Below, piece after piece: positions 33,103 through 42,055 of a stretch of DNA of 63,814 bases (its first letter is position 1; every line of letters begins with the position of its first letter). The notes beneath the pieces were generated by a model. The model saw nothing but the letters and a program-made list of their open reading frames with translations, was not told the DNA's origin and did not search any database. This DNA is from an uncultured Bacteroides sp. GTDB taxonomy: Bacteria; Bacteroidota; Bacteroidia; Bacteroidales; Bacteroidaceae. A program made the position numbers and the translations under genes. Location: the NCBI GenBank assembly GCA_944322355.1, contig CALUOT010000008.1, positions 1 to 63,814 of the forward strand, read 5' to 3'.

Positions 33103-35127
33103 ATGAAACTCAAAACCTTTATTGAACGCCCAGTGCTGTCCATCGTCATCTCGGTGGCCATCGTGTTGCTGGGAGGCATCGCGCTGGCAACGCTGCCCGT
33201 TGAGCAGTTCCCCAACATCGCCCCGCCTACGGTAGAAGTCATGACCAGCTACTCTGGCGCCAACGCCGAAACGGTACAGAAATCCGTCATCGTGTCGCTG
33301 GAGGAAGCCATCAACGGCGTGGAGAATATGACCTACATCTACTCCACCGCCTCCAACGCGGGCGACGTCTACATCACCGTCTACTTCAAGCAAGGGACCG
33401 ACCCAGACATGGCGGCAGTGAACGTGCAGAACCGTGTCTCGAAGGCGCAGGGGCAGTTGCCGGCCGACGTCACCCGCATCGGCGTCGTCACCAACAAGCA
33501 GCAGAAGTCCATGCTGAAGGCCGTCACCCTGTGGAGCCCCGACAACAGCTACGACACGCAGTTCCTCAACAACTACCTCCAGATCAACGTCATCCCCGAA
33601 CTGAAGCGTATTACGGGTGTGGGTGAAGTGACGCTGCTCGGCTCGAACTACGGTATGCGTATCTGGCTGAAGCCCGACGTAATGGCACAATACGGCATCG
33701 TGCCGGCAGACGTGACTTCGGCACTCAACGCGCAGAACATCGAGTCTGCCACCGGCTCGTTCGGCGAGAACTACGAAGGCGTGTTCCAATACACGATGAA
33801 GTACAAGGGGCGTCTCGTCACGCCCGAAGAGTTCGGCAACATGGTCATCAAGTCGCTGCCCACGGGCGAGGTGCTCCGCCTGAAGGACGTAGCAAGCATC
33901 TTCGCCATGGCTCCCCCGCTGATTGACGGCTACGGTGTGGCAAGCGGCTTCGAAATCTACCTGCAAGACCGTGCGGGCGGTTCGGTGAACAATCTCTACA
34001 CCGTGGGTCTGGAGTTCATCGCCGCGCTGATGAAACGTCCGGAGATTGGCTCGGCCTACACGACGTTCAACGTCAACTTCCCGCAATACCTCGTGGAAGT
34101 GGATGCCGCCAAATGCCAACGGGCAGGGACAACGGCCGATGCCGTGCTGTCCACCTTAGCAGGATACTATAGCGGGCAGTACGTGTCCAACTTCAACCGC
34201 TTCAACAAACTCTACCGCGTGATGATACAGTCGTCGCCCGAATACCGTATCGACCCGGAGTCGCTCGACAAGATATTCACCCGCGTAGAAGGGGGTGAGA
34301 TGGCTCCGCTCTCCCAGTTTATTGCCCTAACCAAAGTATATGGTCCCGAGTCGCTCGCCCGATTCAACCTCTACAGTGCGATGGGTATCAACGGCGAGTC
34401 GGCTCCGGGTTACAGTTCGGGTGACGCCATCCGGGCCATCCGCGAAGTGGCAGCCGAAAGTCTGCCGCGAGGCTACAGCTTCGAGTTCGCAGGCATCAGT
34501 CGCGAAGAGAGCCAGACCAGCAGTAACACGGCCATTATCTTCCTCATCTGCACCGTGTTCGTCTACCTCATCCTGTGCGGCCTGTACGAGAGCTTCCTCG
34601 TGCCCTTCGCCGTCATCCTTGCCGTGCCGTTCGGGCTGATGGGCAGCTTTGTCTTTGCCAAGCTGATGGGGATGGAGAACAACATCTACATGCAGACGGG
34701 CCTCATCATGCTCATCGGCCTGTTGGCCAAGACGGCCATCCTGCTGACCGAGTATGCGGCCGACCGCCGACGGGCAGGTATGACGCTGGTTCAGGCCGCC
34801 TTGGCCGCCGCCCGCGTGCGCTTCCGTCCCATTCTGATGACCGTCTTGGCGATGGTATTCGGCCTGCTGCCGCTGATGTTCGCCAGCGGTGCGGGAGCCA
34901 ACGGCAACTCGTCGCTCGGTTCGGGCGTCGTAGGTGGCATGCTGTTCGGCATCCTGGCCATCCTGTTCTTCGTGCCCGTGTTCTTCATCCTCTTCCAGTA
35001 CCTGCAGGAGAAGGTGAAACCCGTGGAGTTCCTGCCCGCCCCCGACTGGGAAATACAGAGCGAGATGGAAGCCATCGAAGAAAGAAAGAAAAATAAGAAT
35101 AATAGTAAACAAAATAACCCCTTGTAA
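33103..35127 (+). CDS. RND efflux pump (AcrB family) with large internal deletion
   Basis: 674 residues from the ATG at 33103; AcrB-type pumps have about 1040. The N-terminal part is intact (MKLKTFIERPVLSIVISVAI, TM1; porter part through SLPTGEVLRLKDVASI). At residue 266 (near base 33898) it passes straight into FAMAPPLIDGYGVASGFE, which in relatives lies near residue 660. The rest of the porter domain and TM8-12 follow (LMIGLLAKTAILLTEY, RFRPILMT). So TM2-TM7, including the proton-relay aspartates of TM4, appear to be missing, in frame. Such a protein should not pump alone. A recent deletion or an assembly collapse are both possible. Confidence 0.85.
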   Translation: MKLKTFIERPVLSIVISVAIVLLGGIALATLPVEQFPNIAPPTVEVMTSYSGANAETVQKSVIVSLEEAINGVENMTYIYSTASNAGDVYITVYFKQGTDPDMAAVNVQNRVSKAQGQLPADVTRIGVVTNKQQKSMLKAVTLWSPDNSYDTQFLNNYLQINVIPELKRITGVGEVTLLGSNYGMRIWLKPDVMAQYGIVPADVTSALNAQNIESATGSFGENYEGVFQYTMKYKGRLVTPEEFGNMVIKSLPTGEVLRLKDVASIFAMAPPLIDGYGVASGFEIYLQDRAGGSVNNLYTVGLEFIAALMKRPEIGSAYTTFNVNFPQYLVEVDAAKCQRAGTTADAVLSTLAGYYSGQYVSNFNRFNKLYRVMIQSSPEYRIDPESLDKIFTRVEGGEMAPLSQFIALTKVYGPESLARFNLYSAMGINGESAPGYSSGDAIRAIREVAAESLPRGYSFEFAGISREESQTSSNTAIIFLICTVFVYLILCGLYESFLVPFAVILAVPFGLMGSFVFAKLMGMENNIYMQTGLIMLIGLLAKTAILLTEYAADRRRAGMTLVQAALAAARVRFRPILMTVLAMVFGLLPLMFASGAGANGNSSLGSGVVGGMLFGILAILFFVPVFFILFQYLQEKVKPVEFLPAPDWEIQSEMEAIEERKKNKNNSKQNNPL

Positions 35128-35230
35128 GGGGTATCGGCATCACTCATACAAGGGTATTGGAAGTACCCCTTACATGGGGTATGAGGGTACCCCTTGCATG
35201 GGGTATGACGAACACCCTAGCATGGGTGTT
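35117..35230. repeat. Tandem array G: 5 units, period 24 bp
   Basis: Palindromes such as ACCCCTTGTAAGGGGT, ACCCCTTACATGGGGT and ACACCCTAGCATGGGTGT are centred at 35124, 35148, 35172, 35196 and 35220. The first one contains the pump gene's last codons and stop. A weaker sixth may be centred near 35244. Located between the pump and outer-membrane channel genes. Confidence 0.92.
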
Positions 35231-35304
35231 GCCGACGCCCTCGAATAGCCCCTACAGATACTTGTAGGGCAGGTGGAAGGAATCATGCATAAAAAAGTAA
35301 GAAA

Positions 35305-36669
35305 ATGAAACAGATAATACTCCTTTGCAGCACCGCCTTTCTGTTGTCGGGCTGCCACATCTACAAACCCTACCATCGTCCCGAGGTGCAGACCGACGGG
35401 CTGTACGGCCCGGACGTGCAGGCCACGGACACCGCCTCCATCGCCACCCTTGCCTGGGCGGAGCTGTTTACCGACCCCAGTCTGCAAAACCTTATCCGCG
35501 AGGGGCTGGACAACAACACCGACCTTGGCATTGCCCGCCTGCGGGTGGAGGAAGCCGAAGCCACGCTGCTCTTATCACGTCTGGCCTATCTGCCCTCCGT
35601 GTCGCTCACGCCGCAGGGTGGACTGAGCAGCTACGATGGGGCCAAGACTTCGAAGACCTATACGCTGGCAGCTTCCGCCGAATGGGAAATCGACCTGTTC
35701 GGCCGTCTGGCCAATGCCAAGCGAGGGGCGCGTGCCGCCCTTGAGGGGAGCCGTGCCTATCGCCAGGCGGTACAGACGCAACTGATAGCTACCATCGCGA
35801 ACAGTTATTATAACCTGTTGATGCTGGACTGCCAATTGGACATCAGCCGCCGCACCGCCGAGTCGTGGGCTGAAGTCCTCCGCACCTACGAGGCGAAGCT
35901 GCGGGTGGGCGAGGCGACCGAAGCGGCAGTCGCCCAGGCTAAGGCAAGCAAGCTGTCGGTGGATGCTTCTGTCCTGACTTTGCAGAAACAGATACGGGCG
36001 CAGGAAAACTCACTCTCCATATTGTTGGGAAGAGTGCCCGGCTCCATCGAGCGGACTACGCTTGACGGGCAACGTTTCCCCGACACATTAGCGGTGGGCG
36101 TTCCCTTGCAGTTGCTTGGGCGCCGTCCCGATGTGCGTCAGGCGGAAGCTACCTTGGCTCAAGCCTTCTACAATACAAACGGTGCCCGCTCCGCCTTCTA
36201 TCCGAGCATCACGCTGAGCGGTTCGGCCGGGTGGACCAACAATAATGGGGCAGCGATTGTAAATCCCGGCAACTGGCTGCTGAGCGCCATCGGTTCGCTT
36301 ACCCAGCCCCTCTTCAACCGGGGCAGGAACATCGCTAACCTGTGCATTATGAAGGCTCGGCAGAAAGAGGCTCTGCTCAGCTTCCGCCAAAGCCTGCTGA
36401 AAGCGGGCAGCGAGGTGAACGATGCCTTGATGCAGTGGCAAACTGCCGACTCGCGGCTGAAAATCATTGGTGAACAGGTCTCTACGCTGCAATCCGCAGT
36501 GAGTAACACCCGCAAGCTGATGGAATACAGTAGCAGTTCCTCCTACCTTGAAGTGCTGACTGCCCAACAGACCTTGCTACAGGCGGAATTGACAGAGGCA
36601 AACGACCGGTTCGACAAGATACAGGGTGTCATCAATCTGTATCATGCGTTAGGAGGGGGTACGGAATGA
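35305..36669 (+). CDS. Outer-membrane efflux channel (TolC/NodT family)
   Basis: 454 residues. Lipoprotein signal MKQIILLCSTAFLLSGCHIY (lipid Cys17). Two OEP repeats of the TolC family: first LAWAELFTDPSLQNLIREGL...LGIARLRVEEAEA, second about 210 residues later with LGRRPDVRQAEATLAQAFY and LEVLTAQQTLLQAE. It forms the outer-membrane exit of the tripartite pump. Last gene of the operon; a hairpin terminator follows. Confidence 0.93.
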   Translation: MKQIILLCSTAFLLSGCHIYKPYHRPEVQTDGLYGPDVQATDTASIATLAWAELFTDPSLQNLIREGLDNNTDLGIARLRVEEAEATLLLSRLAYLPSVSLTPQGGLSSYDGAKTSKTYTLAASAEWEIDLFGRLANAKRGARAALEGSRAYRQAVQTQLIATIANSYYNLLMLDCQLDISRRTAESWAEVLRTYEAKLRVGEATEAAVAQAKASKLSVDASVLTLQKQIRAQENSLSILLGRVPGSIERTTLDGQRFPDTLAVGVPLQLLGRRPDVRQAEATLAQAFYNTNGARSAFYPSITLSGSAGWTNNNGAAIVNPGNWLLSAIGSLTQPLFNRGRNIANLCIMKARQKEALLSFRQSLLKAGSEVNDALMQWQTADSRLKIIGEQVSTLQSAVSNTRKLMEYSSSSSYLEVLTAQQTLLQAELTEANDRFDKIQGVINLYHALGGGTE

Positions 36670-36697
36670 CATCCGTTTTTTTGTTTGGTCATATGAA

Positions 36698-36742
36698 GTT
36701 GCGGCACCTCACAGCGGTTGACGTGAGGTGTCGCGACTTTTT
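36698..36742 (+). terminator. Terminator of efflux operon
   Basis: Stem GTTGCGGCACCTCAC with GTGAGGTGTCGCGAC (two mismatches), 10-nt loop, then T5. Confidence 0.8.
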
Positions 36743-36754
36743 ATGGTTTCGAAA

Positions 36755-36801
36755 GAAAAAGAAAAAAGAGCAGATTGAGGGAGGAACTACAATCTACTCT
36801 T
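36755..36801 (-). terminator. Terminator of tRNA-Gln transcript
   Basis: On the minus strand AAGAGTAGATTG pairs with CAATCTGCTCTT (one mismatch), followed by a T-rich tract. 16 bp beyond the tRNA 3' end. Confidence 0.8.
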
Positions 36802-36816
36802 TTAAAGGTTAGGGAG

Positions 36817-36887
36817 TTGGGCTACCTGGATTCGAACCAGGAATGACAGGACCAGAATCTGTAGTGTTACCATTACACCATAGCCCA
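36817..36887 (-). tRNA. tRNA-Gln (anticodon CTG)
   Basis: 71 nt. Acceptor stem TGGGCTA / TAGCCCA with discriminator A and no encoded CCA. D-stem GTGT/ACAC, anticodon loop TTCTGGT (CTG, reads CAG), T-arm CCTGG-TTCGAAT-CCAGG. The last pair of the anticodon stem (31-39) is A-C, a mismatch that the usual sequence does not have, so it may be a weak pair. Flanked by a good promoter and a terminator, so it is a single-gene unit. Confidence 0.95.
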
Positions 36888-36907
36888 TTGTTTTGGTTTT
36901 TCGGGTG

Positions 36908-36937
36908 CAAAGATACAAACTTTTTGGGAAATGCAAA
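36908..36937 (-). promoter_or_regulatory. Promoter of tRNA-Gln gene
   Basis: Minus strand: TATCTTTG (complement of 36908-36915) and TTTG (complement of 36934-36937), gap 18 nt. Confidence 0.72.
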
Positions 36938-37054
36938 CGTTTTGGCGAATTTTTTTCTCTATCTATTCCGCTGCGTTGGCTCTTCGGCCTTCGGCTATCA
37001 CTAAAAAAAAACAAAAAACCGGAGACTTTTCACATTAGATACAAGAAATCGGCG

Positions 37055-37062
37055 TATATTTG
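37055..37062 (+). promoter_or_regulatory. -7 box (TATATTTG) of rsfS-ftsH-cdsA operon
   Basis: Matches TAnnTTTG, 30 bp before rsfS. No clear -33 TTTG. Confidence 0.55.
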
Positions 37063-37092
37063 TCAGCCGTTATAAAATCATAATAAGGTATA

Positions 37093-37452
37093 ATGAACGA
37101 AACAAAGAAATTAATTGAACAAATCACAGAAGGTATCCAAGATAAGAAAGGACAAAAAATCGTCATTGCAGACTTGACTCATATCGACGATACCATTTGT
37201 AACTACTTTATCATTTGCCAAGGCAATTCTCCCAGTCAAGTTACGGCTATCGTCGATTCGGTGCGCGAACATGCTCATCAGGGTGCTCACGTCAAGCCTT
37301 ATTCGATAGATGGTTTGCGCAATGCCCAGTGGGTGGCCATGGATTATGCCGATGTGCTGGTTCACGTATTCCTGCCTGAAACCAGAGATTTCTACAACTT
37401 GGAAACTTTATGGGCCGATGCTCAACTAACTCAAATTCCTGATCTTGATTAA
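37093..37452 (+). CDS. rsfS: Ribosome silencing factor
   Basis: 119 residues. RsfS (Iojap) family: VIADLTHIDDTICNYFIICQGNS, then YSIDGLRNAQWVAMDYADVLVHVF and the closing R-x-FYNLETLWADA. It binds ribosomal protein uL14 and prevents subunit joining when nutrients are low. First gene of a three-gene group, 8 bp before ftsH. Length and motifs are normal. Confidence 0.95.
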   Translation: MNETKKLIEQITEGIQDKKGQKIVIADLTHIDDTICNYFIICQGNSPSQVTAIVDSVREHAHQGAHVKPYSIDGLRNAQWVAMDYADVLVHVFLPETRDFYNLETLWADAQLTQIPDLD

Positions 37453-37460
37453 TAAAATTT

Positions 37461-39494
37461 ATGGATAACGAAAATAAAGCGAACGAAAAGATGCGTTTCC
37501 GGTTCAATTTGAACTGGCTCTATCTCCTGATATTGTTGATGATGGCTGTTCTTTGGTTTACTAACCAGAACGGTTCGGCTTCGCGCGAAATCTCCTACGA
37601 CGAGTTTCAGCGTTACGTACAATTGGGCTATATCAACAAGGTGACGGGATATGATGATAATACGGTAGAGGCCTACATTAAGCCTGAGCATGTAAAAGAT
37701 GTGTTTGGAAGCGACTCGACGCGTGTAGGGCGTGCACCAATGATTATGACCGAAGCTCCTTCGCGCGAGAGCTTGGGTGATTTCCTCCAAAAGCAAAAGG
37801 ATGAGTCACACTTCGACGGAGCTATCACTTACGAAAAGAAGGGTAATTACGTGGGAGTCATTCTCTGGCAGATTTTGCCCATTCTCTTTTTTATCGGTTT
37901 TTGGGTATATCTTTCTCGCCGTTGGACGGGTGGAGGAAACTTGGGCGGTGGAGGCGGAATTTTTAACGTGGGCAAGTCGAAAGCTCAACTTTTCGAGAAA
38001 GGTTCTACCGTACGTGTGACATTTAAAGATGTAGCTGGTCTAGCTGAGGCCAAACAAGAGGTGCAGGAAATCGTGGAATTCCTCAAAGAGCCTCAGAAGT
38101 ACACCGACTTGGGAGGTAAAATTCCCAAAGGAGCTTTGCTTGTGGGGCCTCCGGGAACGGGTAAAACTCTTTTGGCTAAGGCCGTGGCTGGTGAAGCCAA
38201 TGTGCCTTTCTTTTCATTGGCCGGTTCGGATTTCGTAGAGATGTTCGTGGGCGTGGGAGCTTCGCGTGTGCGCGACCTTTTCCGGCAAGCCAAGGAGAAA
38301 GCACCGTGCATCGTGTTCATCGACGAGATTGATGCCGTAGGTCGGGCTCGTGCCAAAGCAGCCGCCATGGGAGGGAATGATGAGCGTGAGAATACATTAA
38401 ATCAATTATTGACTGAGATGGATGGATTCGGTTCGAATAGTGGCATCATTATTCTGGCAGCGACAAACCGCGTTGATGTGCTGGATAAAGCTTTGCTTCG
38501 TGCCGGACGCTTTGATAGGCAGATACATGTTGACTTGCCCGACCTGAACGAACGCAAGGAAGTGTTCGGCGTGCATTTGCGTCCGCTCAAATTGGATAAT
38601 ACGGTTGATGTAGATATGTTGGCTCGTCAGACTCCGGGATTTTCCGGTGCCGATATTGCGAATGTCTGCAACGAAGCGGCTTTGATTGCTGCACGCCATG
38701 GGAAGAAGGCTGTAGGCAAGCAGGATTTCCTTGATGCAGTGGATCGCATCGTCGGCGGATTGGAGAAGAAGACCAAAATTACTACTGAGGAAGAGCGTCG
38801 TTCAATAGCCATTCATGAAGCTGGTCATGCTAGTATCTCGTGGCTATTGGAGTATGCCAATCCCTTGATTAAGGTGACCATCGTACCCCGTGGCCGGGCG
38901 CTTGGGGCTGCTTGGTATCTGCCCGAAGAACGTCAGATTACTACCAAAGAGCAGATGCTCGATGAGATGTGTGCCACGTTGGGTGGTCGTGCAGCTGAGG
39001 ACTTGTTCTTGGGACGCATTTCCACCGGAGCTATGAACGATTTGGAGCGTGTTACTAAGCAAGCCTATGCCATGATAGCCTACATGGGTATGAGCGAAAA
39101 ACTTCCTAACCTTTGCTATTATACGAACGATGAATATTCGTTCAACCGTCCTTATAGTGAAAAAACTGCCGAGCTGATAGACGAAGAGGTGAAGCGTATG
39201 GTGAATGAACAATATGCTCGTGCCAAGCAAATATTATCCGATCATAAAGAGGGGCATAATCGGTTGGCTCAGTTGTTGATAGATAAAGAGGTGATATTTG
39301 CGGAGGATGTGGAGCATATCTTTGGCAAGCGTCCTTGGGCTTCGCGTTCGGAGGAAATTATTTCGGCTGGTGAAATCTCGAAAGAATTTAAGAAGCTCGC
39401 GGAACAAGGAGAGGGAAAGACAGAACAAGGAGCTTTACCTTCTTCGGATTCGGAGGCTCAGGATAAGGATAAAGGAGAAAATGGTGAAAAGTAA
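37461..39494 (+). CDS. ftsH: ATP-dependent membrane zinc protease FtsH
   Basis: 677 residues. Two membrane segments (about residues 15-35 and 130-155) flank a periplasmic domain. AAA domain: [19 protein letters not shown], Walker [15 protein letters not shown], second-region [18 protein letters not shown]. Protease: zinc motif HEAGH in [17 protein letters not shown], third ligand Asp in the [10 protein letters not shown]...STGAMND region. Degrades membrane and short-lived cytosolic proteins. Its last 14 bases overlap the cdsA start. Confidence 0.97.
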   Translation: MDNENKANEKMRFRFNLNWLYLLILLMMAVLWFTNQNGSASREISYDEFQRYVQLGYINKVTGYDDNTVEAYIKPEHVKDVFGSDSTRVGRAPMIMTEAPSRESLGDFLQKQKDESHFDGAITYEKKGNYVGVILWQILPILFFIGFWVYLSRRWTGGGNLGGGGGIFNVGKSKAQLFEKGSTVRVTFKDVAGLAEAKQEVQEIVEFLKEPQKYTDLGGKIPKGALLVGPPGTGKTLLAKAVAGEANVPFFSLAGSDFVEMFVGVGASRVRDLFRQAKEKAPCIVFIDEIDAVGRARAKAAAMGGNDERENTLNQLLTEMDGFGSNSGIIILAATNRVDVLDKALLRAGRFDRQIHVDLPDLNERKEVFGVHLRPLKLDNTVDVDMLARQTPGFSGADIANVCNEAALIAARHGKKAVGKQDFLDAVDRIVGGLEKKTKITTEEERRSIAIHEAGHASISWLLEYANPLIKVTIVPRGRALGAAWYLPEERQITTKEQMLDEMCATLGGRAAEDLFLGRISTGAMNDLERVTKQAYAMIAYMGMSEKLPNLCYYTNDEYSFNRPYSEKTAELIDEEVKRMVNEQYARAKQILSDHKEGHNRLAQLLIDKEVIFAEDVEHIFGKRPWASRSEEIISAGEISKEFKKLAEQGEGKTEQGALPSSDSEAQDKDKGENGEK

Positions 39495-40326
39495 TCTCAT
39501 ACAACGTGCCTTGACTGGCATCGTGTTTGTCATTGTGTTGGTGGGCTGTATTCTTTACAGCCCCTTGTCTTTTGGTGCGCTGTTTGTGCTGATTACGGCA
39601 CTTAGTGTGCATGAGTTTGGTCATCTGATGAATCGTTCGGGCGAGGTAGGTGTGAATACGCTGATTATTTCGCTTGGAGGTGTCTATCTTTTCTTAGCTT
39701 TGTGGGGTTATTGTGCACAGATTACCGATGCGCAAGTCTTTCTGCCTTATCTTGTCTTGTTGCTCTACTTAATGATAACGGAACTTTATTTAAAGAAGAA
39801 GAATCCATTGGGCAATTGGGCTTTCTCCATGTTGAGTCAGCTTTACGTAGCCTTGCCTTTTGCTTTGCTCAATGTGTTGGCCTACCATAATTCGCCTACA
39901 GAGAGTAGTGTGACGTATAATCCTATTCTTCCCCTGTCCATTTTTGTCTTTATCTGGCTGAGCGATACGGGGGCTTATTGTGTAGGCTCTCTATTGGGTA
40001 AACATCGCTTGTTTGAGCGTATCTCGCCAAAGAAGTCGTGGGAAGGGAGCATAGGAGGGGCAATATTCTCCTTGGCTTCTTCGCTGGTGTTTGCGCGATA
40101 TTTTGACTTCATCTCTGCGAAACAGTGGCTGGGTCTCGCTCTCGTTGTGGTGATATTTGGCACATGGGGCGATTTAACTGAATCGTTGATGAAACGCCAA
40201 CTGGGCATCAAGGATTCGGGCAACATTTTGCCTGGGCACGGGGGAATGCTCGATCGGTTCGATAGTGCGCTGATGGCTATTCCCGCCTCTGTGGTTTACT
40301 TGTATGTGTGTGCTTTGTTCGGATAA
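39481..40326 (+). CDS. cdsA: Phosphatidate cytidylyltransferase (CDP-diacylglycerol synthase)
   Basis: 281 residues from the ATG at 39481, chosen because it directly precedes the first membrane segment (LIQRALTGIVFVIVLVGCIL); longer starts run through ftsH. About eight membrane segments. The C-terminal CDP-DAG synthase signature is present: SPKKSWEGSIGG, WGDLTESLMKRQLGIKDSG, LPGHGGMLDRFDS. It makes CDP-diacylglycerol, the precursor of all phospholipids. Overlap with ftsH suggests coupled translation. Confidence 0.94.
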   Translation: MVKSNLIQRALTGIVFVIVLVGCILYSPLSFGALFVLITALSVHEFGHLMNRSGEVGVNTLIISLGGVYLFLALWGYCAQITDAQVFLPYLVLLLYLMITELYLKKKNPLGNWAFSMLSQLYVALPFALLNVLAYHNSPTESSVTYNPILPLSIFVFIWLSDTGAYCVGSLLGKHRLFERISPKKSWEGSIGGAIFSLASSLVFARYFDFISAKQWLGLALVVVIFGTWGDLTESLMKRQLGIKDSGNILPGHGGMLDRFDSALMAIPASVVYLYVCALFG

Positions 40327-40336
40327 GATAAAATAA

Positions 40337-40377
40337 AAAGAGCCCGATGTGTCAAGATTCTGACTATCGGGCTCTTT
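40337..40377 (+). terminator. Intrinsic terminator after cdsA (bidirectional possible)
   Basis: Stem AAAGAGCCCGAT (40337-40348) with ATCGGGCTCTTT (40366-40377), 17-nt loop; the T run is short on both strands but the stem is perfect. Confidence 0.85.
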
Positions 40378-40404
40378 CACACGTTCATACTACTATAAAG
40401 ACAT

Positions 40405-41163
40405 TTATTTTAATAATACCTTCGACAGGTCGATGTTAGAGTCTATGTCTTGTGTGTTATTCTCATTTTCATCAGTTTTTATCAGATCGAAGGTTATCTC
40501 CACTTCTCCATTGACCGAAGAGTTTAACTTTAGCTTGATGCCTTGTGTTTCTTGTGTGATATTCAGGCTGTTTAGATTGAACGATACCGCTCCCCACGCT
40601 CCATATCCCGTCAGGTCATCATAATCATTATAACGAAGTGCTAGGTGGACATATCCGTCTGCTCCGTATAAATCTTCATCCTTTTGCGGACGCACCAAGC
40701 TGTTTCGATGCTTCTCTCTCTCTGGAAGATTTTACAGGAAACAGATATTCATGTCACCGTTGCTGATGGTGATGTCTACTTTGTAGATAGTCACCGAGTC
40801 GTTACCGAATTCTTCTTCAGTTTCCGGTGTCAGGGTTTCCACTTGCTTAGTCAGTATGTTTTCTATACCTAGAATTTTTACGGCATGGTCATATCCGGCA
40901 TAGTCATCCCATAGTGGGTTGAAGGTGGTCAATACGCGTTGACCTTCCACCGGAGTATACCACCCCATGTCGGTATTGACTGGCCATAAAGTGCCCCATA
41001 CGTCGCAATCCAAATAATAGGCACCTCCATTGTTTCGCACGGTCGCCCATAACCACGGTGTGAAATCGCCGATGGAATATCCTTCGTCATCATCACATGA
41101 CTGCAATGTAGGGAATGTCAGTGCCATGCAGAGCATCGCTATAACCCAATGTAGTCTTTTCAT
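40405..41163 (-). pseudogene. NigD-like lipoprotein interrupted by an in-frame stop
   Basis: A single open frame of 253 codons is broken by one TAA at 40732-40734 (codon 144). The first part has a lipoprotein signal (ALTFPTLQSCDDDEG) and the NigD pattern (VLTTFNPLWDDYAGYDHAVK, ITKQVETLTPETEEEFGNDS, IYKVDI). The second part continues without frame change (RNSLVRPQKDEDLYGADGYVHLALRYND, YGAWGAVSFNLNSL), the C-terminal NigD half. A one-base change (for example AAA to TAA) explains it. Nonsense mutation or sequencing error; a truncated 143-residue product is possible. Confidence 0.85.
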
Positions 41164-42055
41164 AATTCTTTCCTCGTTTTTAGTTTGGTTTCTGGTGTAA
41201 AAACGGCTCGTGCGTGATTTTACTGCATAGCGCAGGTGACTTTTAACAAATTATATTATTTAATGCTTGTTTCTTCACGTCGGGTTTATTGGCTAAATTC
41301 TATTGGTTATAACTAGTTTTTCACGCTTGTTTCCGTTTGACTTACGTTTTGATCATTCTGACACTTTGATTTTTCTGGTTGCTGAGAATCGTTTATTTCC
41401 GACTGAAGTACGTATCGGTGGATTTCAAGCGAAAGAAAAACGACTTTTATCTCTCATTCACAAGGAAATAAACCTAAATTTAACACTTGATAATACGCAA
41501 AGCAGAGCAAAAAGCAGCCTACAGAAGCTCGAAAAACTCGCATTTCTTTCTGAATCTTGACAAAATTACCCTCGGAAACCGCTTAACTACCCATAGATAG
41601 TTGCTTAACTACCCGTGGAAGATTGCTTATTTACCTATGGAAGAAGCAATGTAATACCTTGGAAGAAGCAATGTAATGTTTCAAAACATCGTATGTGACG
41701 CATTGAAAGATTATTTTTTACAGTCTTTAACGTCTCTTTCTCAGTAATGAAGAATCTGTAGAGTTATCAGAAGAGAAGAATTTGTGGCTTTTTGATAGAT
41801 AATTCATGGTTTTATAATCAGTTATGTTTTACTATTTAGGCTTAGTAAGTGTTTGACTTATTAATAGACAAGGCTGAAAACCTTATTGGGCAAATAAGTA
41901 AGTGTACAAGATTAAGTGATATAGGGTATAAACTAAATGTGATTAGTTACTTACTTACCAAGTAGATGGTCTTTAATTCTCCAAATATGTTCCATGGTGC
42001 GTATTCGCATAATTTCACCTTATCTGCAGCGAAAAAAAGTATAATTTTGCCCCTC
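41164..42055. other. Long divergent gap nigD-like / GNAT
   Basis: 892 bp, mostly AT-rich. It contains array H (41559-41690). An 85-codon frame at 41303-41560 has no ribosome site or family resemblance, and runs into the array. A TAATTTTG word at 42042-42049 fits TAnnTTTG but is only 7 bp from the GNAT start. Nothing else recognised. Confidence 0.6.
41559..41690. repeat. Tandem array H: 6 units, period 22 bp
   Basis: Units start at 41559, 41581, 41603, 41625, 41647 and 41669. Words drift along the array: GCTTAACTACCC in units 2-3, GCTTATTTACC in 4, CAATGTAATACC in 5 and CAATGTAATG in 6. The most degenerate array, its palindromic core weak; the steady 22-bp phase is clear. Confidence 0.87.

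Noticed and set aside
34327-35112. Long antisense frame inside the RND pump gene
   Set aside because: Histidine- and glutamine-rich shadow of the coding frame; the same holds for similar antisense frames in metY, M16, MFS and GH65 genes.
41303-41560. 85-codon open frame before the lipid locus
   Set aside because: No ribosome site, no family pattern, and it ends in the start of array H; likely chance in an AT-rich gap.
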